DNA of 64,000 nucleotides, taken from NCBI GenBank assembly GCA_033558025.1, contig JAUCEF010000002.1, positions 3,038,001-3,102,000 of the forward strand, in the 5' to 3' direction. The stretch is from Phytophthora sp. 'mugwort' (taxonomy: Eukaryota; Oomycota; Peronosporomycetes; Peronosporales; Peronosporaceae). Shown in pieces: positions 55,741-64,000 of the stretch (positions within the stretch are counted from its first letter, which is position 1; every line of letters starts with the position of its first letter). Position numbers and translations under genes: made by a program. A model generated the notes under the pieces. That model made no database searches and had not been told where the DNA came from. It saw only the letters and a program-made list of their open reading frames with translations.

Positions 55741-58128
55741 ATGGGCAAGAAGAGCAAAGGCGGCGGCAAGACAGACAAGGCGGCGATCAAAGCGCAGCGT
55801 CAGGAGGTTAAGAAGGCCAAGCAGACGGCCAAGAGCGCAAAGAAGGACCGCAAAGCCTTGGGCACCGATGAGGAGGATATTGAGCTCATCCTGCAGGAGT
55901 TCCGCAAGAAGGACGCCGAGCGTACCCAAGTGATTGTCGAAGCGGCGCCGCAGCCCACGCCACGCGCCAACTTCACCCTCTCCGCGTTACCTTCAGGCGA
56001 GATGATGTTGTTCGGCGGTGAGTACTTCGACGGAGATGTGAATGTGTGTTACAACGACGTGTTCAAGTGGAATCTAGACGTCAAGCAGCCGCTCAACGCC
56101 GAGGAGGTGGCACAGGCCATTAAGGCGGCGCCCAGCGAGGCTGAAGGGCTGCGAGACGCAGCCTGGAAGAGCATCAGCTCGCCCAACTCGCCCCCACCGA
56201 GATGCAGTCACCAGTCGGCAGTGTACAGAGACCACCTGTACGTGTTCGGAGGAGAATTCGCGACGGCTGACCAGTTCCATCACTATAGAGATCTGTGGAG
56301 ATTGGACCTGAAGACGAATGCTTGGGAGGAGCTGGAGGTGAAGGGAGGACCTTCGCCGAGAAGTGGACACCGCATGGTGGTCTGGAGAAACTATTTGGTC
56401 GTGTTTGGAGGATTCTACGAGGCTGCGCGTGAGACCAAATGGTTTAACGACTTGTATCTGTTTAACTTAGCCGAGCTCAAATGGCAGAAAGTGACGTATC
56501 CTCCGCATAGACAGGTGCCTGCCGAACGCAGTGGCTGTCAACTTGCAGTGCACCCGTCCAAGGACCTCGTGTTTGTCTATGGGGGATACGCAAAGGTGAA
56601 GAATGCGGGCGAAAAGTCGGAAGGCAAGGTGTACTCGGACCTGTGGGCACTAAACTTGGCCCCCATATTGAAGAAACAACCGCCTACCTGGGAGAAACTC
56701 TCGCGGAAGGGTCAAGCTCCGAGTCCGCGTGGTGGTGCCGCCGTGACGGTGCACAAGCAGCGCTTTATTCTGTTTGGTGGTGTATTCGATGAAGAAAAGC
56801 GTCGTCACACGATGCAGTCTACGTTCTACAATGACCTATTCGTGTATGACATGGACCGTCGTCGCTGGTTCGAGTTTAAGTTGCGTGGCAAGAAGTCGAA
56901 TGATGGCAAGCGCCGACGCAAGAAGAAAGTCAGAGACCTCGAGGATGATACAGCCGGTGATAGCGATGATGACGGCGGTGACGAAGACGAGGAGGAGGTG
57001 GAAGATTTCGATGCGATGCTGGAGAAGCAGTTCGGCTATGTGGATGACGAGGGCAACATCGTGTACATCGAAGACGCCCATGAGGAAGAAGAGATTAAGC
57101 AGGGTGAAGAAGGAGACGATGATGTCTCAGAAGAGCGCCGTTCTTCCAAGCAAATTGAGTTGGATTTTGAAGAGGAGGAGACGAAGGAGGAGGAGACGAA
57201 GGAGGAGGAGACGAAGGAGCAGGAAAAACGCGAAGAAAAGCTTTCTGAAAAAAGTGTTCCCGAGGAACCGGAGGAGGAAGAGCCTGCTGCTCCTGCCCCA
57301 TGCCCGCGTATTAACCCTGCCGTGATGATCCGTGGAAGTACGATGTACGTGTATGGTGGTGTTGTGGAAGACGGAGATCGCGAAATCACGCTTGATGACT
57401 GTTGGTCCTTGGACTTGAAACGTCTTGATGAATGGAAGGAAGTGCTCCCTGGTACGATGTCACAGCAGATTTGGAAGGGCGAAATGAGTGAGACGGAGGA
57501 GTCTTCGGACGGTGATGACGACGATGATGATGACTTCGATGATGAAGACGATGATGATGAAGAGGACGATGAGATCCGTATAAAGGCACGCGAAGAAAAG
57601 GAGAAGGCAAAGGCTGTAGAGCGGGCTATGATGATGTTGTCCAAGGAGGATGGAGAAGATGATGACGACGAGACTAAGAAGATCAAGAAGGAAAAGAAGA
57701 AGAAAATTAAGACAAAGAAGGAGAGTCACCGCAAGGCGATTCGCGCTGAAATGGAGAAGCTGCAAGAGCACCTGGGCCTGGGCGATGTCGAGCACACACC
57801 CCAGATGAGCGAGAATCTGCGTGATTTCTTCGCGCGTACTGACGCAACATGGGCCAAGGAGGTTATGAAGCGACCGAGTACCATGGAGCATGAGCTCAGC
57901 ATTAAAGAGATCAAACGTGAGGGTTTCTTGCTTGCTGAAGCGCGTTACAAGGAGCTACTGCCAGGTACGGATCGAATTTACTTATGTTGTTTCTAATGGT
58001 TTTCTAAACTAACGATGTCTGTGACTGCAGTGCTGGAGCGTCTGAACGCGTTAGAAATACAGCAAAAGGAGGCAGAGGAGATGCACGCACTAAAGAAAGG
58101 GAAAAGCAAGGAAAAGAGCCGACGCTGA
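55741..58128 (+). CDS. Kelch-repeat protein, KLHDC4 type with DUF4110
   Basis: Predicted as 773 residues from exons 55741-57964 and 58031-58128, with a 66-nt intron (GTACGG, CTAAC branch, TGCAG). The start MGKKSKGGGKTDKAAIK matches the conserved basic N-terminus of KLHDC4 proteins, so I reject the in-frame ATG at 55606. Kelch blades include LFGGEYFDGDVNVCYNDVFK, YVFGGEFATADQFHHYRDLW and LVVFGGFYEAARETKWFNDL. Two acidic inserts (EEETK repeats at about 57170; Asp-rich at about 57505) split the last blade. The C-terminal DUF4110 region (LRDFFARTDATWAKEVMKRP) continues into exon 2 and ends in a Lys-rich tail. Probably a nucleolar or cytosolic scaffold; the exact role is unknown in the family. Confidence 0.9.
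57169..57220 (+). repeat. 15-bp in-frame tandem repeat
   Basis: Three units of GAGGAGGAGACGAAG encode EEETK three times within the acidic insert of the kelch protein. Confidence 0.85.
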
Positions 58129-58262
58129 TAGCGCATTCAATCTAACCTGTCTATACGTTCCTATGCAGAACTGCTTTTGCTTAATTTTGTTCATTTTTGC
58201 CGAACTATTTTCTGGGCACCGACAGCATCTGCAACTACTGAATCACCTCACATGGAGACAGA

Positions 58263-59224
58263 TCACGAAAAGATGCGGCCAAACAGGCTCTTGGGTGCCT
58301 CAGGTTCTAGGAATTTCATCTCGCGTTCCTCGCCCAAAAACCGCGCGACTGCGTCCTCAAAGGCGACAGCAGCGTTCTCCCCTTCCGCGGTGATCACCGG
58401 CTGTCCCATATTGGACGATGTCAGCACGTGGGCACTTTCGGGAATGACTCCACACACCGGCAGCCCCAGCATTTCCTCGATGTCGTCCACCGACAAACAG
58501 TCGTCGTTCTTGACGCGATTGGCGTCATAGCGATTGACTAGCAGCCGCTGGATCACTGGGTCTCGCCCCTCTTCGGCACGCAGCGACTTGCTGGAGATAA
58601 AACCAATCATCTTGTCGGAGTCACGACAGCTTGAAATCTCCGGGTTGGTTACGAGGATGGCGTCATCGGCAAAGTACATGGCGTGTCTGGCCCCGGACTC
58701 AATGCCGGCAGGCGAGTCGCACAGGATGAAATCGAATTGGCTCTTAAGCTCGTCCAGCACCTCCTCGACCCCGTCCTCGGTCAGCGCCTCCTTGTCGCGC
58801 GTCTGACTGGCCGCCAACAGCGACAGACGCTCAAGGCGCTTGTCCTTGATGAGAGCCTGGTTTAGGCGGCAGTTCTTCTCGATCACGTGGATGAAGTCGA
58901 AGATGACGCGGCGCTCGCAGCCCTGTCAATAGTAGTTAGTTTGTTTTTGTCGGAAATGGGGGTCAAATTGTCGAGAATATCCATAGAGACCAGATGCAAG
59001 TCCAGGTTGCGGAGCCCGATGTCGAAATCGATTAGGCACGTGCGGAAGCCGCGCTGCGCAAGACCGTAGCCCATCGAGGCCGTGACCGTGGTCTTGCCCA
59101 CACCTCCCTTGCCGGATGTGATGACCACCACACGGCCAGGCTGCTTGGACGTCGCGGTCGAAGCGCAGCGCGCTCCTGCTACTTGCACCGACCGGCGGAC
59201 AGCCACTTGCACGAAGCTCCGCAT
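58263..59224 (-). CDS. minD: MinD-type ATPase with mitochondrial-type presequence
   Basis: Predicted as 297 residues from exon 1 (59224-58991) and exon 2 (58922-58263), with a 68-nt intron (GTCTCT...CTAAC...ACAG) in phase 0. Residues 1-28 (MRSFVQVAVRRSVQVAGARC) are Arg-rich without acids, as in a mitochondrial targeting peptide. The deviant Walker A is SGKGGVGKTT (37-46) and DFDIGLRNLDLHL follows. Exon 2 begins GCERRVIFDFI and carries the Walker B region CDSPAGIESGA. The C-terminus KSLFGRIFS resembles the membrane-targeting helix of bacterial MinD. Oomycetes retain mitochondrial Min proteins, which likely help place the mitochondrial FtsZ ring. The donor GTCTCT is unusual. The gene is convergent with the kelch gene, 134 bp apart. 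Confidence 0.93.
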
Positions 59225-60140
59225 TTTTAATACTTAAGTACTGTTTAATATTTGCAAGAAAAAGACTAGTCAAAACTGCTCTTATAGACCATAAAAAAAC
59301 GGAAAATGTATATTGAAATACCTTCATCGGATACGTTGCAGAATCTGTCATATGTTAAGCTCGCCGATTATGGAATTGAGAATAATTTTACATACAGCTG
59401 AACGGCATTCTTTTGCTCTTTAATTGAGTTGGATAAGATTCCGCCAATCAGGACAAATTTAAAGTTTCGTTATTAGTGATGAATGGTTATGTACAGGACA
59501 AACTTGAAGTTTTGTTTTGTTCGCAGTTTGAAAAGAGAAGTTTTCGGATCAACATTCGGGATACACACATAGCTGCATTATAGGCAGATGTCATGGAACA
59601 ACATTGGCACTCCTTGTTGCACCCAGCTGAAAAATATGAGACGAGGCGTTGTACCCCCTACTTCTCCGTTCCACTTTAGAATGATTTTTTTAGTTATGAT
59701 TTTCTGCTGGTGGATCTAGAGCGAGTTGGAAAAATCTGCGACTTGCTTGATAAGGCCCAAGAAGCAGCGGTTCTACAGTATATTTCTCGTCTGTGTTTCG
59801 CACTTCGGCCAAGAGTACGCAAGTGTTATCGGTTTTGAGAGGGAGAGGTTTAATTTCGTAGTTCGGCTAATTAGAAGCGATATTAGCTCGCAGCACAGTC
59901 GCGTCAAGCTGCGATGGTACTCTACAGCGAGAAGCTTATTTAGAGACTCTGAAACATTGATTTATCATGAGCTTTTACTCGAGGTTGGACTGAATGTTTT
60001 ACCAACAAGGACGAGGAACAAAATCGACTTCATTTTAGCTGCTAAAACCTACGCTTTAGGTGTCTGTCATCTCAGTCAACACCTTCAACCCTCCACAACT
60101 GTGGCGAAGAGTCATCCGAGAATATCATATCCCTAAGGAA
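59225..60140. other. Upstream of the MinD gene, no recognised gene
   Basis: AT-rich. An open stretch at 59726-60136 on the plus strand reads as an unremarkable basic peptide (RVKLRWYSTARSLFRDSETL) with no recognisable domain; I do not call it. Confidence 0.4.
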
Positions 60141-60144
60141 TGGC

Positions 60145-60800
60145 CAGATCGGTGAGAAAGGCGGCCCCAGCTGTGAAGAGAGGGGGCGATCGAGACGGAT
60201 CGAGATACGAGGTAAAGGCGGGGCGACGATCGACTTAATCTGTAGTGTAAGGGGATGCTTCGATGACGAGAAAGGAAACCAGGGTCGGGCAACCACCCAA
60301 CATAGATCTGTTATACTGTGATCACCCGACCGATCGGGGATCGGATGGATATTCGGAGCCCGGATCGAGGGAGATGCAAGAGATCAGGGCTGGCAGGCGG
60401 TGACGGAATCGATCAAACCGGATCTAACCTCTATTTTGACCTCGTCGGACCTCGATCGTGTAGATCTGGTGTCCAAGGGTTCGTAAAACGAGCCGATCCG
60501 GCGTTCAGGGTTCGGAAGATCGGGCTGATCCGGCGGCTACAGATCGGCCTACACCCCGCCGTCCGAGATCGGGCTGATCCGATCGATTGGCGGTCGAGAT
60601 CGAGCGGATCGGGTCGATCGGTATCCGCCGATCGGCATACAGGTTCCAACATCCTCGATCTGTCAGATAGGTATACATGTTCGGACATACGCGATCTGTC
60701 ATATCGGGCCGATCAGTGTTGGCAGATCGACATACACGTTCGGACATCCTCGATCTGGCAGATCGGGATTCGATCAGCAATCATCCTCGGGGATGAGCAA
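60145..60800. repeat. GATC-dense repeat tract
   Basis: About 32 GATC sites in about 650 bp by hand count, most as GATCGG or CGATC, against two to three expected by chance. It includes a 36-bp imperfect tandem repeat at 60630-60760. Confidence 0.75.
60630..60760. repeat. 36-bp imperfect tandem repeat, three copies
   Basis: Units 60630-60665, 60666-60701 and 60725-60760, each with CATACA/GTATACA near the start, ACAT in the middle and CGATCTG(T/G)CA at the end. A 23-bp spacer precedes the third unit. Confidence 0.8.
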
Positions 60801-61381
60801 GTGTGAAGACGGTACGTGTTGAGTGGTTCAAGAAGTGCAAGATTCAGGAGATTCCGGTGGTACGAGATAGGGTTCAGGATGGGAAGATAGGACCAGAAAA
60901 GGATAACGACAATCAGACTCGAATTTGGATTGGACGACTTAGGCGTTTTACCTTGATGGATCAATGTAGTTACCTATCGGCGGTGTCTGAAATCAGACAT
61001 CGCGGAAGTCAGACACCGCGGATAGGGAACTGCATTGGTCCAGCAAGGTGTCGACCAGTCAAGAGTAGCCATCACCTTTTGTCGTGGTGACAGGATCGGA
61101 CCGTTTAGTGGCCGACCCTCCTCTACGCTAGTGAACTACTGCTCAAGCGTTCACCTCGCTCGATCGACGTTCAGTGCTTGGCCGACCATCGTTTCGACGG
61201 TCAAATCGCAAGATCAAGCTAACGGAAGCGGCAAGCAATTGAAAAGAAAGGAAAGGAACTACGCCACACGGCACTGTCCGCCTCGGGTCAAGTCCATGGC
61301 CCCCGATCGAATGTCGACTACCTCAGATCGGAATCAATAACGACAACAGAGCGAAGATTTCCGCGCTGCTCCACATCCCCG
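60801..61381. other. Probable LTR-retroelement flank
   Basis: No clear gene. Contains the near-repeat TATCGGCGGTGTCTGA/AATCAGAC with AGTCAGACACCGCGG (60975-61021), a short inverted pair around TCTGAAATCAGACATCGCGG. Probably LTR sequence of the adjacent copia. Confidence 0.4.
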
Positions 61382-61570
61382 CGTCCCGCCAGGACGGTCA
61401 AGACTTTACATTGCTGCATCTGTCGGAGTCTCAAGAGAGCAGATCCAGCCCACCAACGGTTACACAAGGTGCGACCAAGTTCAGCTGACCACGGATCATC
61501 GGGGAACCCCTTCCGTTAGTCGGTGTCTGGGCGCAGTTGATAAGTGGACCGATCCCACTACACCACAACG
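61382..61570 (+). repeat. LTR-like arm, left
   Basis: Inverted relative to 63798-64000. The best block contains GTTCAGCTGA, CACGGATCATCGGGGAACCC and CCGTTAGTCGGTGTCT. Confidence 0.75.
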
Positions 61571-61729
61571 GTGCGCGTGACCGGATCTCTTATATCCTTC
61601 AACAACAATAGGAGCAATTACGTACGGGTTGAGGTTCACATTGACGATTTGATAAATACCGACAGACTTAGAAAAACAAAATGATGATTGCGATGGCTTC
61701 CACATCTACATGAAGCGACAGCTCTTCAG

Positions 61730-62790
61730 CCTGAGATGTCGGAAGGCAGCAAAGTATTACATCGTTGCAACGATGTCCTCAACACCAATGCCAAGCTGAG
61801 CAGCATCGGCGCCAACATTGAGGATGAAGACGCGGCGTTCTGCTTGTAGTGTACAGTCTCCCCAAGAGCTACGAAAAGTCGTGTGGAACTTGCAGATGAG
61901 TACAGCAGAGCTGAAGACACAAGACGTCGTGAAGGTGCTCACGAACGAGCACATCAAGCAGCAGGGTGAGGAGGCTCCATCGGTGAAGACTGAAGACGCG
62001 GCAAAGGCATTCAGTGCCGAGCGAGAATCTCGCCAGTTCACGTATTGCGGGGAATTGGGGAACACGGTGGAACGATGCTGACCAAGAAGAAGGACAAGAA
62101 TCGAGGAGCTCGACGTGGCTGCAAGGCTTGGACGCATAGCTTATAATGTACAGTGGTGAAACTATGACTACGACTACGACCGAGGCGTGTTTGCGGTTTC
62201 GATGGAATGCGGAAATCGACGGGAAAGGATATGACCGGGATGTGGGCGGTCGACAGCGGCGCAACGCATCACATTTGTGCTGTACGTGCCGAAGCTGGAC
62301 TTAATCTGCTCTCGATGACGCAGATTTACAAGTGGCATTTTTCAAGTGGTGCTCGCCGATGTAAACATGCATGTCCCGTGCAAGGGTCCGAAGCACGTGG
62401 TGGCGACGGCTGACCTCGTGGACGGTACGCATACCCAACTTTCGGTGAACGCGACGGCATCTACGCGAAGCGTGGATCTGCGCGTGCGGATGGACCGCGC
62501 TCCGGTCGACATGCTGCGCAGAATGGTCAACAGTGGCATGGCCAAAGACGTGAAAACACGGTCGACCAAGCTTGTATCGTGATGTCACCAAGGGAAAATG
62601 ATTCAAAATCTGTTCCCAAGCAACCTCGATTAGCACCACTACGACGTAATCGAGCTACTACACTTTCCTATCTACGGCCCCGTGGATCAAGAGTCGCTGG
62701 ATCGAAGCCAATACCTGCTCCTCATCGTCGACGGAGCCAGCGGATACATGAAGGGTTGATGCCTAAATGCCGAGTCAGAGAGCGAAAAAT
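61730..62790 (+). pseudogene. Ty1/copia gag-protease-integrase fragment
   Basis: Gag reads [20 protein letters not shown] at 61770-61830, then after a frame change [21 protein letters not shown] half zinc knuckle [14 protein letters not shown] follows at 62037-62079. The copia protease is WAVDSGATHHIC at 62242-62277. The pre-integrase part reads ASTRSVDLRVRMDRAPVDML (62457-62516). The integrase first block is YGPVDQESLDRSQYLLLIVD at about 62672-62731, where homology stops near 62790. Several frame changes. It is a different copia family from the one at 16-18 kb. Confidence 0.75.
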
Positions 62791-63797
62791 GCAACACAAG
62801 GGCGCGAACTCTGTAGTGCCGAGTATTGTCGAACCTGCTGCGCATAGTCGAGGCCAAGTTACGTTGTGTCTTCTTTTTACCTTCCACTCCGTCCGCAAAA
62901 TGCTAGGAGAGTGAACAAGCGCCCCCATGGCATGATTTGCTTCGCTCTTTGCGTCATGTTGCAGCGTAGTGGGTGGAGAGGATTCTGATGAAGTATCCAC
63001 GTCTTGAGTTGCCTAGTACCACTTTCCACCGGCCTAAACGTTTTCTGGATATCTAAGACATTGTGCCCCTGCTTATTTGTAACCACTAAATGAGTGTCAA
63101 AGGCTGGATAGCAATAACAACTCATGCGTCGACGCTATCGGCCTGAGCGCCATCAATTTCAACAAGTCCAAGCATTATCCAAATCGATGGTGTCCTATAT
63201 GCAGTACGACATGAAACGTGAGCTGAAACCCCCCACGCTCGTCAGCATAAGTTCGGGAATATCGTCGTTCAGATGTGCCACGGCCCGCTGCAACTCGTTT
63301 CGAACAAACATTTTAATGATCGGGTGCATAGAACACAAAAGCGATTTTCGTTGTGTGTTGGATACGTACGCTCGCGAGTGAAGCACCGGGAACCCCGTGC
63401 ATGGACTGCAGATTGATAATGATAGTTAAATTCTCACCTGTCCTACCAAAGTCTCAGTCCCTTCCCCAAGCGGGCTCGCACAACGCGCTGGACTCAGCTG
63501 ATACCATCTCCGCCTATTTTTGGAACTTAGCTGACGAGAGGGTTCCGACTCCGACCACTCTCGCTGAGCTTGGGATATTGCTGTAAGCCCAAGAGCGGAC
63601 TCTCTCCGCTGAGGAGATCGAGCGAACTCGGCAGATGGCGTACACTATGATCAAACCTCCTCCCCTGATGATTGGCACCGCTGCGGTAGTCTCTCGGTCG
63701 CCGATACGCGAGCAGGATGCTGTCGATGCTTCCGGCTGAGTCTTCATCGCAGCCGAGCTCATCCGAAGAGCTTACACGCCAGTCGGGTACATTGGGG
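62791..63797. other. Repeat debris between copia fragment and right arm
   Basis: Minus-strand stretches such as CSMHPIIKMFVRNELQRAVA (63330-63270) and plus-strand TLSAEEIERTRQMAYTMIKP (63604-63663) look coding but were not recognised and lack context. Confidence 0.4.
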
Positions 63798-64000
63798 TGT
63801 ATCGGGATCGGTCAAAATGTGATTAAGACCCGATCCGCTTACCTACTGCGTCTAGACACCGACTAACGGAGGGGGTTCCCCGATGATCCGTGAATCAGCT
63901 GAACTTGGTCTCACCTTGTGTATCCGTCGTGGGCTGGATCTGCCCTGCGGGGATTCCGAAGGGTGCAGCGATGTAAAGCCTTGAATGCTCTGGCGGGACG
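63798..64000 (-). repeat. LTR-like arm, right
   Basis: Reverse-complement match to 61382-61570 through the window end (it closes on CTGGCGGGACG, matching CGTCCCGCCAG of the left arm). The left arm lacks about 25 bp present here near 63820. Confidence 0.75.

Noticed and set aside
57036..57686. Ser-rich minus-strand open frame of 216 codons
   Set aside because: Antisense of the Glu/Asp repeat region of the kelch gene; low complexity explains the open frame.
59726..60136. 136-codon plus-strand open frame
   Set aside because: No domain, no promoter or homology cue, and typical length for chance in this AT-rich stretch.
1..64000. CRISPR array, operon structure or bacterial contamination
   Set aside because: No spaced identical repeats of the right size; introns, oomycete promoter and eukaryotic transposons indicate nuclear DNA.

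Overview
The window reads as nuclear DNA of a plant-pathogenic oomycete of the Phytophthora / downy mildew type. The grounds are an RXLR-like secreted protein behind an oomycete Inr+FPR core promoter, short GT-AG introns (54-105 nt) with CTRAY-like branch sites, FYVE-like/START-like and RCC1-BTB proteins, a MinD with a mitochondrial-type N-terminus, and a repeat fraction made of chromodomain Ty3/gypsy, Ty1/copia, piggyBac, MULE and pogo/Tigger-like elements. I cannot name the species.

Layout. 1-1700: 3' end of a gypsy pol on the plus strand (integrase, chromodomain). 1656-4550: minus-strand gypsy debris. 5370-14580: one long degenerate plus-strand gypsy element (primer binding site, gag, protease, RT, RNase H, integrase, chromodomain) with about 0.75 kb of foreign DNA between RT and RNase H. 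15860-18470: copia gag-protease. 18831-22250: a structurally complete piggyBac element with TTAA flanks, 15-bp inverted ends and a transposase with four introns. 22420-24800: broken nuclear-protein and SET-domain sequences. 25875-26451: a short element with 83-bp inverted ends. 26846-28036: pogo/Tigger-like transposase.

28180-40390 is the main genic block: an RXLR-like effector candidate; a secreted astacin protease diverging from a small secreted Cys protein that resembles the astacin N-terminal region; a FYVE/START-like protein; a two-exon RCC1-BTB protein; and a cytochrome P450. From 41 to 55 kb transposons dominate again: two gypsy 3' ends head to head, a piggyBac-type N-terminal half, a MULE carrying a Ulp1-like peptidase, and a second pogo/Tigger-like transposase. 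A second genic island follows: a KLHDC4-type kelch protein (55741-58128) convergent with a mitochondrial-type MinD (58263-59224). The last 4.8 kb holds a GATC-dense repeat tract and copia debris between inverted LTR-like arms.

Most transposon genes carry stops and frameshifts, whereas the host genes are open once one intron is modelled. The arrangement fits the two-speed genome picture: a fast-evolving effector candidate and secreted proteins lie beside young and old transposons, while conserved housekeeping genes form compact islands. All calls come from reading the sequence; no database search was run.
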